Below, piece after piece: positions 36,151-43,610 of a stretch of DNA of 64,000 nucleotides. The position numbers and the translations under genes were made by a program. The notes under the pieces were generated by a model. The model did not search any database and was not told where the DNA came from. It was given only the letters and a program-made list of their open reading frames with translations. This DNA comes from Hoeflea sp. Lineage in GTDB: Bacteria; Pseudomonadota; Alphaproteobacteria; Rhizobiales; Rhizobiaceae. Location: the NCBI RefSeq assembly GCF_002733955.1, contig NZ_NVXQ01000002.1:186001-250000 (forward strand), read 5' to 3'. Each line of letters starts with the position of its first letter. Within the stretch, counting starts at the first letter, position 1.

Positions 36151-36591
36151 ATGGCACTCGTATGCCCAAAACCTGTAATTCTGTCACTCGTTGCCGGGCT
36201 TTCGCTTGCCGCGACCACTGTGCATGCGCAGGAGCAGAGCCAGCCATCGCTTTCCATCGACCTCAACGCGACGCAACAGCTTGAACAAGCCTGCCGTCTG
36301 GTCTTTGTCGCAACCAACAAGATCGGCACCTCGATAGAGGAAATGTCGTTCGAAACCGTGCTGTTCGACACGGCCGGCACTGTCGACCGCTTTGCCCTGT
36401 TCGATTTCAAGGACCTGCCTGTGGGCAAGACCCGTGTCCGCCAGTTTGACCTCCCCGACACACAGTGCAGCGATATTGGCCGGATCCTGATCAACGGATC
36501 GGCCTCCTGCAAGGGACAGTCCTTCAAGGGAACCGAGTGCATGGATCACCTTGATCTCAAGAGCTCCTCCAAGACGGAGATCGTCGGATGA
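36151..36591 (+). CDS. Exported protein of unknown function heading the exb/tonB operon
   Basis: 146 residues with a clear signal peptide (PVILSLVAGLSLAATTVHAQEQ, cut near residue 26). The mature part has four cysteines (EQACRL, DTQCSDIG, ASCKG, TECMDH), probably two disulfides in the periplasm. It looks like a small beta-sandwich: FVATNKIGTSIEEMSFETVLFD and VGKTRVRQFDLP. I do not recognise a named family. AGGAGA lies 7 bases before the ATG, and its stop overlaps exbB by 4 bases (ATGA), so it is cotranslated with the TonB energising complex and may help it or bind heme. Confidence 0.8.
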   Translation: MALVCPKPVILSLVAGLSLAATTVHAQEQSQPSLSIDLNATQQLEQACRLVFVATNKIGTSIEEMSFETVLFDTAGTVDRFALFDFKDLPVGKTRVRQFDLPDTQCSDIGRILINGSASCKGQSFKGTECMDHLDLKSSSKTEIVG

Positions 36592-37229
36592 GCCTGTTTG
36601 ACAATCCAATCGCCCGAATCCAGCAATTCATCGATGTCGGCGGGCCAGTGGTCGTGCTTTTGTTGCTGCTCTCTGTCATCGCCCTGTCGGTCGCCCTGTT
36701 CAAGCTGTGGCAGTTCAGGTCACTCAAGCTGGGCACCGAAAAGGGACTGCACAACATCGTCTCGCTGGCGGTTCGGCTCAAGCGCCAGCATTCCGATCGC
36801 GCATCCAGCCGCGGCGATCTCGAGGATGTCCTGGCTGTCGCAGCCAATGCGCAGATCAAGCAGCTCCAGCGCGGCTTCCGGGTGCTCGACACGATTGCGC
36901 AGATCGCCCCGTTGATCGGCCTTTTCGGCACGGTGCTCGGCATGATCACGGCGTTCCAGGCGTTGCAGCAGTCCGGCAACAATGTTGATCCGTCGATCCT
37001 GGCGGGCGGCATCTGGGTGGCGCTTCTGACCACGGCGGTCGGTCTTGCGGTTGCCATGCCGACCAGCATCGCGCTCACCTATTTCGAAAGCAGGGTCGAG
37101 CGTCATCAGCTCGCCATTGAAGCGGCGGTGACGCGTATCCTCAATCCGGCAGCCCTGGCAGCCTATGATGAGGAGACCGAAAACGCACCCAAGGCAGCCG
37201 TCTGGCCTGTACCCGCCGATGCAGCTTGA
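36588..37229 (+). CDS. exbB: ExbB-type MotA/TolQ/ExbB proton channel protein
   Basis: 213-residue inner-membrane subunit of the ExbBD motor, which passes proton-motive force to TonB. Three helices are visible: VVVLLLLLSVIALSVALFKLW near residues 20-40, the family core QIAPLIGLFGTVLGMITAFQAL near 104-125, and GIWVALLTTAVGLAVAMPTSIALTYF near 139-164. The protein is somewhat shorter than E. coli ExbB at its N-terminus. Its end overlaps the first exbD gene by 11 bases. Confidence 0.92.
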   Translation: MSLFDNPIARIQQFIDVGGPVVVLLLLLSVIALSVALFKLWQFRSLKLGTEKGLHNIVSLAVRLKRQHSDRASSRGDLEDVLAVAANAQIKQLQRGFRVLDTIAQIAPLIGLFGTVLGMITAFQALQQSGNNVDPSILAGGIWVALLTTAVGLAVAMPTSIALTYFESRVERHQLAIEAAVTRILNPAALAAYDEETENAPKAAVWPVPADAA

Positions 37230-37605
37230 AACCTCTGGGTACAAGCGGCGTCAGATATCGGTGACGTCGCTGATCGACGTCATCTTTCTGCTTTTGCTGT
37301 TTTTCATGCTCAGTTCGACGTTCTCGAAATTTGCAGACGTCGAGTTGAGCGCTTCGGGTGGCCAGAGCACCATGGCGCAAAGCTCCGTTCCGGCGTTTCT
37401 CAAACTGTCGGCGGACCGGCTACTGCTCAATGGCGTCGCCTATGACCAGGAGGCGATTGCAGCCGAACTCGAGCGCTTGCAGACCAGCGGCAAGGTCAAT
37501 GCAATCATCATGTCGGTCGATGAATCCGCCAATGCTCAGCGCCTCGTCGACATGCTGCTGGTCCTGCGCAAGCTGCCGGATATCAACGTCCAGATCGTAC
37601 GATAG
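37219..37605 (+). CDS. exbD: ExbD-type biopolymer transport protein (first copy)
   Basis: 128-residue protein with a short cytoplasmic start, one membrane helix (SLIDVIFLLLLFFMLSSTF, residues about 15-33) and a periplasmic domain. The helix carries the essential proton-carrying Asp in SLIDVIF. ATG 37219 lies within the exbB 3' end, giving an 11-base overlap; the longer frame from 37165 is rejected. It is followed 8 bases later by a second ExbD-like gene. Confidence 0.9.
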   Translation: MQLETSGYKRRQISVTSLIDVIFLLLLFFMLSSTFSKFADVELSASGGQSTMAQSSVPAFLKLSADRLLLNGVAYDQEAIAAELERLQTSGKVNAIIMSVDESANAQRLVDMLLVLRKLPDINVQIVR

Positions 37606-37613
37606 GCCCACGG

Positions 37614-38018
37614 ATGCGTATTCCACCGAGATTGTCGAAACGCTCGAAGCCCGAGCCGACCATCGCTCTCATCAACATCGTTTTCCTGATGCTGATCTTC
37701 TTCATCGTCGCGGCACAGATCGCGCCCCCGCTCGAGGGCGATCTCAAGCTGGTCTCGACCGCTGAGCTTGAAAACCGTGAACCGCCTGACGCGCTCGTGG
37801 TCATGCCTGACGGTCTGATGAAATACCGGGGCGCTCTGGTCACGCCGGCGCATTACGTCACCATCAAGCAGGAATCCAACCCCGACGAGCTCAAGTCCAT
37901 TCGCCTGGTTCCCGATCGGGAGCTGGCCGCGGTCAAGCTCATCGATATCGGCAATGAACTGCGCAGCCTCGGCGCGGAAAAAATCATGCTCGTGACCGAA
38001 CAGGGGCTTGCCCAGTGA
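37614..38018 (+). CDS. ExbD-like protein (second copy) with the channel Asp replaced
   Basis: 134-residue ExbD/TolR-like protein: cytoplasmic start, one helix (IALINIVFLMLIFFIVAAQIA, residues about 17-37) and a periplasmic domain ending KIMLVTEQGLAQ. Where ExbD has Asp in the helix (LIDVIF in the neighbour) this copy has Asn (LINIVF), so it cannot carry protons in the same way. Tandem ExbD copies may form a heterodimer inside the ExbB pentamer. Its stop overlaps the tonB GTG start by 4 bases (GTGA). Confidence 0.88.
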   Translation: MRIPPRLSKRSKPEPTIALINIVFLMLIFFIVAAQIAPPLEGDLKLVSTAELENREPPDALVVMPDGLMKYRGALVTPAHYVTIKQESNPDELKSIRLVPDRELAAVKLIDIGNELRSLGAEKIMLVTEQGLAQ

Positions 38019-38995
38019 TCACCTCAGCATCCAGATTGCGCCTGGCGGCCATGGCCGCCGTCTTCGCCTCGTCCCTGTTGCATGTCGGCGCCATGGCCAT
38101 TGCACCGGAACTCACGGCCGATATCCGGATTGCCGGCAGCGATACCGAACAATCGGCAACGCTTGGCAGCAATTTCGCCGACCTGGTCAAGGCTGGCGAC
38201 AAGCTCGATCCGGCGGAAACCGACGATGCCACCGTCACCGAGCCGGAGGCCACACCACCGATCGAGCCGGTCATGACCGATGCCGCCAAGCCGGTGGTTC
38301 CGCAAGCCTACGCCGCAGTGTCGACGCCCGACTTCAAGATCGAGCCCTCGCAGACTGAAGGTCTCATCCCGCCGTCCCCGGTCGAGAAGCTGGAAGCGGT
38401 CAAGCCTGAAGTGGCCACGGTCCAGCCGCGCACCGAAGAGCTCAAGCCTGTCGAACCGAAGCCATCGGAGACCAGAGTTGAACCCGTCGAAACGGTAGAG
38501 GCTCTGACCCCGGTCGAAGAACCGGAAGTTGTTCCCACGCCAACTCCGAAGCCGAAACAGAAGGTTGCGAAAGCCAGGAAGGTTGAAAAGCCCAAGCAAG
38601 CGACGTCTGGGAATAAGCAGTCCAAGTCGAAGGTCAACAACAAGTCGGGCGCGCAGAATGGCAAGAAGAGCGCCAAGGCGGCCTCGAGCGGCAAGAGCAA
38701 GAAAAAGTCCAAGGCCAGAAATTCCGGCAACGCCGCTGCCTCGAACTATCCCGGCAAGGTCTATTCCAAGATCGCCAGAACGCGGCAGCGAAATGCCGGC
38801 GGCAGAGGTGTGGCCCAGGTCCGGTTCAATGTCTCATCCAGCGGCCGTGCGGTCAGTGTTTCGATCGCCAGAAGTTCCGGCAATGCGCGGATCGACAGCG
38901 CGGCGGTTGCCCATGTCAAACGCGCTTCGCCGTTCCCCAAACCGCCACCGGGCGCGCAGACACGCTACGTCATCCCGATTGAATTCCGGAGATAG
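38015..38995 (+). CDS. tonB: TonB-family energy transducer
   Basis: 326-residue protein that couples ExbBD to outer-membrane receptors. A signal-anchor helix (LRLAAMAAVFASSLLHVGAMAIA) starts at residue 8; a long Pro/Glu/Lys/Val-rich spacer spans about residues 60-240, acidic first (EPVETVEALTPVEEPEVVPT) then strongly basic (KPKQKVAKARKVEKPKQ); the C-terminal TonB domain (residues 245-326) has YPGKVYSKIARTRQRNAGG and VSIARSSGNARIDSAAVAHV and ends PIEFRR. Start is GTG overlapping the previous stop. Confidence 0.93.
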   Translation: MITSASRLRLAAMAAVFASSLLHVGAMAIAPELTADIRIAGSDTEQSATLGSNFADLVKAGDKLDPAETDDATVTEPEATPPIEPVMTDAAKPVVPQAYAAVSTPDFKIEPSQTEGLIPPSPVEKLEAVKPEVATVQPRTEELKPVEPKPSETRVEPVETVEALTPVEEPEVVPTPTPKPKQKVAKARKVEKPKQATSGNKQSKSKVNNKSGAQNGKKSAKAASSGKSKKKSKARNSGNAAASNYPGKVYSKIARTRQRNAGGRGVAQVRFNVSSSGRAVSVSIARSSGNARIDSAAVAHVKRASPFPKPPPGAQTRYVIPIEFRR

Positions 38996-38999
38996 GCGG

Positions 39000-39191
39000 A
39001 TGCAGCGAGTCAGAGATATCTGCCCACTGCAATTGCACAAGGCAGCAAGCGAACAACTTCACGGCGACGCAGCACTGGTTGAGTATTATCAACTGGCAGC
39101 CGCACACCCGGACGACCGGTCAGGAAGAGATGATGGTCGCCATTCGAACCACGAAGTATTCCTGTCCGCAGACCCATTAAGACCAACATGA
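39000..39191 (+). CDS. Possible small protein after tonB (63 residues)
   Basis: An ATG 4 bases after the tonB stop opens a 63-codon frame; GGAG within the tonB stop region is 8-10 bases upstream, a good translational position. The product (MQRVRDICPLQLHKAASEQL..., ending SADPLRPT) is hydrophilic with one Cys and no membrane helix. I recognise no family. Tight spacing within the heme operon supports it being real; short length and lack of homology knowledge argue caution. Confidence 0.35.
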   Translation: MQRVRDICPLQLHKAASEQLHGDAALVEYYQLAAAHPDDRSGRDDGRHSNHEVFLSADPLRPT

Positions 39192-39214
39192 TAACACACC
39201 AAGGAGACCAATAA

Positions 39215-39529
39215 ATGTTTATCGCAATGAACCGTTTTATCATCAATGAAGGCCATGAAAGCGCATTTGAAGACGTCTGGCGCAATCGCGATTCGAGCCT
39301 GAAAGAGGTTCCCGGGTTCCAGACCTTCCACCTGCTCAAGGGTCCGAAGAACAAGGAAACCGGACAGACGCTCTACGCCTCCCACACGGTCTGGGAAACG
39401 CACGCGCATTTCATCGACTGGACCAATTCTGAGAATTTCCGCAAAGCCCACAAGAATGCCGGCAACAACAAGGGAATGTATGCCGGCCACCCCAATTTCG
39501 AAGGCTTCGAATCCGTTCTCGACGCCTGA
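39215..39529 (+). CDS. Heme-degrading monooxygenase-like ABM protein (HmuQ/HmoA type)
   Basis: 104-residue ferredoxin-like alpha-beta barrel of the antibiotic-biosynthesis-monooxygenase (IsdG-like) superfamily. FIAMNRFIINEGHESAFEDVWRNRDS at the start, YASHTVWETHAHFIDWTNSENFRKAHKN in the middle (with candidate heme-binding His) and GHPNFEGFESVLDA at the end match rhizobial HmuQ/HmuD and Bacillus HmoA. Dimers of such proteins cleave heme to release iron. AAGGAGACCAATAA lies before the ATG. It is the last gene of the exb/tonB unit and may complement HmuS. Confidence 0.88.
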   Translation: MFIAMNRFIINEGHESAFEDVWRNRDSSLKEVPGFQTFHLLKGPKNKETGQTLYASHTVWETHAHFIDWTNSENFRKAHKNAGNNKGMYAGHPNFEGFESVLDA

Positions 39530-39545
39530 TCCATCGCTCCATGAA

Positions 39546-39585
39546 GGTGCCAATGGCTGCGGCCGCAATGCCCGCCATTGGCACC
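39546..39585. terminator. Long hairpin after the heme monooxygenase gene
   Basis: Perfect 12-base arms GGTGCCAATGGC and GCCATTGGCACC enclose a 16-base GC-rich loop that itself contains GCGGCCGC, 16 bases after the stop codon. No T run follows, so it may be a Rho-assisted end or an RNA stabiliser for the heme operon. Confidence 0.6.
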
Positions 39586-39792
39586 GCTCCAAGCTCTCGG
39601 GTTTCGACAGAACAGACTTTGCAAAACAAAGAAGCCTGGAGCCGGCTGAAGTTTTTCCAGCCACTCAGGCGGCTTGAACCACCTTCGCGCCACAGCAACC
39701 CGTAAATACCCGGCTAATTATTCAACGCTTAATTAGCAACCATGACGCATGGTTCCTGCTTAGCTATCTGCGGCTAAGTGAGGACATCATCC

Positions 39793-40155
39793 ATGAAGCC
39801 GAAAAATTACCTGCTCACCCGGTCCGGCGAAGCGCCCAGAGAAACAAGGCGGGTCTACCCGCGCCGGGATGCTAACTGTCCGGTCATCGCCCGCGTCCGG
39901 CAGCGCGAGCGCGAAGAGCAGGTTTCCATCCCGTGCTGGTTGATCAATCTGTGTGAAGACGGATGCTTGCTTTCGTCGGATCACTTTCCCCGTAAAATCG
40001 ATGATGTCATGCTGACCATCCCGGGTATCAGTTCGCCCGTGCGCGGCAAGGCCAGGGCGCAGGGCAAGTTCACAATCAACGTCCGGTTCGCGAAGCTTCT
40101 CAGGGTGGAAACCGTCGACATGGTGGCGCGCATCAAGACAATCCCCAAACCCTAA
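39793..40155 (+). CDS. PilZ-like domain protein with degenerate c-di-GMP motif
   Basis: 120-residue single-domain protein. The RxxxR element is present (ETRRVYPRRDANCPV), but the second motif (D/N)xSxxG reads NLCEDG with Cys for Ser, so c-di-GMP binding may be weakened or lost. The remainder (PRKIDDVMLTIPGI, VRGKARAQGKFTINVRF) follows the PilZ beta barrel. GAGGA lies 9 bases before the ATG. Stands alone, with no motility or cyclase gene nearby; role unknown. Confidence 0.78.
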   Translation: MKPKNYLLTRSGEAPRETRRVYPRRDANCPVIARVRQREREEQVSIPCWLINLCEDGCLLSSDHFPRKIDDVMLTIPGISSPVRGKARAQGKFTINVRFAKLLRVETVDMVARIKTIPKP

Positions 40156-40214
40156 GACGCGGCTGCGGTCGCCTTGGCCGCTGGCCCCGCTGGCACCAGC
40201 GGTAGGGCAAATGC

Positions 40215-41009
40215 TCATGCCAGCCAGTCATCCAGCCTGGCCGCTCGGACCTCTGACATCAGCTTCAGGAACCCGTCAGCCTGATGCTGGGCGGTGGCTT
40301 CGCCCTTTTCCGCAGTCGCCAGCGCGGCTTCGCCAACAGCGCCGGCCGGGTTGATGTCACTGGCAATCCAGGCAAAGGCGTGGGTGCCGGTGTGGCGCAG
40401 CAGATCGAACTCCTTCTCCGCCCGGGTAACCGCGGAGACAAAGTTCTCGGCCTTGTTCATCGCCACCAGATCCTTGCGGAAATGCAGCATCAGCGACGTT
40501 TCGACATCGCCGCCGTGGATTCCGTATGACGTCTCGGTCTCGCTGTAGAGCCCGCCCGGCAGGCCGAACCGCATCCAGGAGGTCTTGACTGCCAGCATCC
40601 GCGCCCTGACCCGCAATTCGCGCGCAACGATGCCCATGATCTCTTCATTGCCGCCGTGAGAATTGACCAGCACCACCTTGCGGATCCCGGCGCGGGCGAT
40701 CGAATGGCCCAGTTCGACCCAATGATCGATCAGCGTGGTTGCCGGTATCGTCAGCGTTCCCGGCGCATGCTGATGTTCGTTGGATTTGCCAATGCATTGA
40801 ATGGGCAGGATCCGGATATCGAGATCGTCGGGCGCCTTCGCGATCACCGTCTCGATCATGCCCTGCATGATTGCGCTGTCGGTCGAGACCGGCAGATGCG
40901 GTCCATGCTGCTCGGTGGCGGCGATCGGAAGCACGGCAATCGTGCGGTCCGGATCTAGCTCTTCGAATTCCTGCGTCGTGAAGTCGCCCCACCAGATTTT
41001 CCGTGTCAT
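40215..41009 (-). CDS. Creatininase-family metal-dependent amidohydrolase
   Basis: 264-residue protein of the creatininase fold, whose members hydrolyse cyclic or linear amides (creatinine, the formamidopyrimidine of archaeal flavin synthesis). Metal ligands are visible: AATEQHGPHLPVSTDS (E, H and D), NSHGGNEE and HGGDVETSLMLHF (E). ATG 41009 has GAAGGA 8 bases upstream and is preferred to the ATG two codons earlier (41015). It follows the Rid gene by 42 bases and is divergent from the ABC importer and cytosine-deaminase operon, so it probably acts in the same pathway. Substrate unknown. Confidence 0.88.
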   Translation of the reverse strand: MTRKIWWGDFTTQEFEELDPDRTIAVLPIAATEQHGPHLPVSTDSAIMQGMIETVIAKAPDDLDIRILPIQCIGKSNEHQHAPGTLTIPATTLIDHWVELGHSIARAGIRKVVLVNSHGGNEEIMGIVARELRVRARMLAVKTSWMRFGLPGGLYSETETSYGIHGGDVETSLMLHFRKDLVAMNKAENFVSAVTRAEKEFDLLRHTGTHAFAWIASDINPAGAVGEAALATAEKGEATAQHQADGFLKLMSEVRAARLDDWLA

Positions 41010-41051
41010 CGTCATGTTCCTTCAGTGCTCAGTCAGTCGGTCTGTCGGTGC

Positions 41052-41438
41052 TCACTCGGGCGCTGCAGCGATAACTTCGATTTCCACCTTGAATTCCGCG
41101 CGGGCAAAGCCCGATACGATCATCAGCGTTGACGCCGGCGCAGGATCGGCAAACAGCCGGTCGCGAACCTTCATGTAACCCGGCAAATGGGCCCGGTCGG
41201 TGACGAAGGCATTGATCCGCACGATGTCGGCGAGCCCCATGCCCGCAGAGTCCAGCACCGCCGCGACGTTCGCAAAACATAATTCCGTCTGCTCTTCCGC
41301 GCTTTCCGGAACCTGGTCATCGGGCGTGATCGACAACTGCCCCGAACACAGCATCAACCGGTGTCCCGCCGGCACCTCCACGCCGTGGCTGTAGCGGGCA
41401 AACGGAGCCCGGATGGAACTTGGCGTGTGATGTTTCAT
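41052..41438 (-). CDS. Rid (YjgF/YER057c/UK114) family protein lacking the RidA arginine
   Basis: 128-residue trimeric Rid-fold protein. The core ADIVRINAFVTDRAHLPGYM and FKVEIEVIAAAPE match the family. Archetypal RidA deaminases carry Arg in the segment before the last strand; here the segment reads PAPASTLMIVSGFARAEF with Ser/Thr at that place, so it belongs to the Rid4-7 groups rather than RidA itself. Such non-archetypal Rid genes often sit in catabolic clusters, for example pyrimidine breakdown (RutC type), and may hydrolyse an imine or aminoacrylate-like intermediate. First gene of the minus-strand pair. Confidence 0.88.
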   Translation of the reverse strand: MKHHTPSSIRAPFARYSHGVEVPAGHRLMLCSGQLSITPDDQVPESAEEQTELCFANVAAVLDSAGMGLADIVRINAFVTDRAHLPGYMKVRDRLFADPAPASTLMIVSGFARAEFKVEIEVIAAAPE

Positions 41439-41731
41439 CAGCTGTGTCTCGGCGTGAAATTTGATCGAAACTCATTAAACCCACAAAATTTTCGCCGTCT
41501 ATTCCAAACCGGCACGCAATGGTCCAATCTGCAAAGATCGGTCAATGAAGGCGCATTATTGGGCAATATGGCTGCACAAGATGCAGTTTTTAGCGACACA
41601 GGCAGGGCGTCTGCCGAAAATCCCAAGGCCTTCCCGCCGCTGCCGGTGCTGGCATGGCGCTTGCAAGATCAAATGGTTGGCAAAATCCAAGGGGTGATTC
41701 GAAGCCCCGATCAAACCAAGGGATGGTGTAT

Positions 41732-42733
41732 ATGTCGCTTCTTCTTCGTTCTTCGGCCGCTTTGACGGCCATCCTGGCCCTTGGGTCGCAGGCAATCGCC
41801 GCCGAACAGGTGACGTTTGGCACAAACTGGCTGGCGCAGCCCGAGCATGGCGGCTTCTATCAATCCGTCGCCGATGGCACCTATGAAGCCTGCGGCCTCG
41901 AAGTCACCATCGCCCAGGGCGGCCCGCAGGTGAACAACCGCGCGCTGCTGCTGGCCGGCAAGATCGAGTTCCACATGGGCGGCAACATGCTCGAGGCTTT
42001 TTCGGCGGTTGAACAGAACATTCCGGTCAAGGTGGTCGCGGCCTCGTTCCAGAAGGAGCCGCAGGTGCTCATGACCCATCCCGGTCAGGGCCTCGACACC
42101 TGGGAAGAGCTCAAGAATGCCGAGCAGTTCATTCTCGGCGATGCCGGCTTCCAGAGCTATTACCAGTACATGATCACCGAATACGGTTTCGATGCGTCCA
42201 AGCGCGTGCCCTATACCTTCAACCCGGCGCCGTTCATCGCCAATCCGAAATCCGCCCAGCAGGGCTACATCACCTCGGAGCCATTCGCCGTCGAGCGTGA
42301 AGGCGGCTTCAAGCCGAACCTGTTCCTGGTTGCCGATTACGGCTTTGACACCTACTCGACCACCATCGAGACCATGCAGGCAACAATCGATGAGAAGCCC
42401 GAGGTGGTGAAATGCTTCGTCGAGGGCTCGATCAAGGGCTGGTACAATTACCTCTATGGCGACAACTCAGCCGCCAACGCCCTGATCCAGAAAGACAATC
42501 CGGACATGAGCGATGAGCAGATCGCGTTTTCGATCGAGAAACTCAAGGAATACGGCATCGTCGATTCCGGCGACACCGAAACCATGGGCATCGGCGCCAT
42601 GACCGACGAACGGATGGCTAGCTTCTACGACAAGATGGTCAAGTCCGGCGTGGCCAAGGAAGGCATCGACATCAAGGCCTCCTACACGCTCGACTACGTC
42701 AATGACGGCCTCGGCCTCAATCTGAAAAACTAA
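41732..42733 (+). CDS. THI5/NMT1-like ABC transporter substrate-binding protein
   Basis: 333-residue periplasmic protein with a signal peptide ending near residue 25 (GSQAIAAEQ). TFGTNWLAQPEHGGFYQSVADGTYEA is the hallmark of the THI5-like group that binds pyrimidines such as the thiamin precursor, related to nitrate/sulfonate/taurine binders. ATG 41732 has AAGGGA 8 bases upstream; an ATG at 41723 falls inside that ribosome site. It is followed by a strong hairpin and then the ATPase and permease genes, so the binding protein can be made in excess. The ligand is probably a pyrimidine-like heterocycle by family. Confidence 0.9.
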   Translation: MSLLLRSSAALTAILALGSQAIAAEQVTFGTNWLAQPEHGGFYQSVADGTYEACGLEVTIAQGGPQVNNRALLLAGKIEFHMGGNMLEAFSAVEQNIPVKVVAASFQKEPQVLMTHPGQGLDTWEELKNAEQFILGDAGFQSYYQYMITEYGFDASKRVPYTFNPAPFIANPKSAQQGYITSEPFAVEREGGFKPNLFLVADYGFDTYSTTIETMQATIDEKPEVVKCFVEGSIKGWYNYLYGDNSAANALIQKDNPDMSDEQIAFSIEKLKEYGIVDSGDTETMGIGAMTDERMASFYDKMVKSGVAKEGIDIKASYTLDYVNDGLGLNLKN

Positions 42734-42741
42734 TGCAATAT

Positions 42742-42777
42742 CCCGCCCGGATGACGATCGTCCGGGCGGGTCCTTTT
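42742..42777 (+). terminator. Intra-operon terminator/attenuator after the binding-protein gene
   Basis: Ten-base arms CCCGCCCGGA and TCCGGGCGGG with a 9-base loop, followed by TCCTTTT, lie 8 bases after the binding-protein stop and 30 bases before the ATPase gene. It should let only part of the transcripts continue, keeping binding protein above transporter levels. Confidence 0.8.
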
Positions 42778-42806
42778 GATCCCGCACGCATAGCTTCTGG
42801 ACACCC

Positions 42807-43610
42807 ATGCCCGACCGGAAAAGCCCATTCCTGATCCTGCAATCGATCGGCAAGACCTTCGCATCCGGCGTCACAGCGCTGGAAAATGTCAATCTGACGG
42901 TCAACGAAGGCGACTTCATGAGCCTTCTCGGACCCTCGGGCTGCGGCAAGTCCACAGCACTCAGGATCATTGCCGGATTGTCGTCGCCGACCTCCGGCGT
43001 AGTCGACTGGCGCCGTGCACCGCTCAAGCAAAACGACATCGGTTTTGTCTTCCAGGAACCGACCTTGCTGCCCTGGGCCAGCGTCTATGACAATGTCTGG
43101 ATGCCGTTGCGGCTGCGCGGTGTTTCGCGAAAAGACGCCGAACCGCAGATCGCCGAGGTGCTCGAACGCGTCCACCTCACGGGCTTTGAGAATGCCGTTC
43201 CACGCGAACTTTCCGGCGGCATGAAAATGCGCGTCTCCATCGCCCGCGGGCTCGTCACCCGCCCGCGTATCCTGCTGATGGACGAACCCTTCGCAGCCCT
43301 TGATGAGATTACAAGATTCAAGCTCAACAACGACCTCCTGGAACTCTGGCAGGCGCGCGGCTTCACCGTCATTTTCGTCACCCATTCGGTATTCGAAAGT
43401 GTCTTTCTGTCGAACCGCATCACCGTCATGGCCGCCAGACCCGGACGGGTCTACAAGGAGGTGGCGGTCGACGCACCCTATCCGCGCGCCCAGAGTTTTC
43501 GGACATCGCCGGAATATGCTGCCTTGTGCAGAAACACATCCGATGTGCTGGTAGAAGCGATCAATGCAACGGCGGAAGACCTGGAGGCAGTCGATCATGT
43601 CGGCCATTGA
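42807..43610 (+). CDS. ABC transporter ATP-binding protein (SsuB/TauB class)
   Basis: 267-residue cytoplasmic ATPase of the nitrate/sulfonate/pyrimidine importer class. Walker A LLGPSGCGKSTALRIIAG (about residue 40), Q-loop VFQEPTLLPWASVYDNVWMP, signature ELSGGMKMRVSIARGL and Walker B ILLMDEPFAALDEITR are intact. FGVTALENVNLTV-like N-terminus (FASGVTALENVNL) is normal. It overlaps the permease gene by 14 bases. Confidence 0.93.
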   Translation: MPDRKSPFLILQSIGKTFASGVTALENVNLTVNEGDFMSLLGPSGCGKSTALRIIAGLSSPTSGVVDWRRAPLKQNDIGFVFQEPTLLPWASVYDNVWMPLRLRGVSRKDAEPQIAEVLERVHLTGFENAVPRELSGGMKMRVSIARGLVTRPRILLMDEPFAALDEITRFKLNNDLLELWQARGFTVIFVTHSVFESVFLSNRITVMAARPGRVYKEVAVDAPYPRAQSFRTSPEYAALCRNTSDVLVEAINATAEDLEAVDHVGH

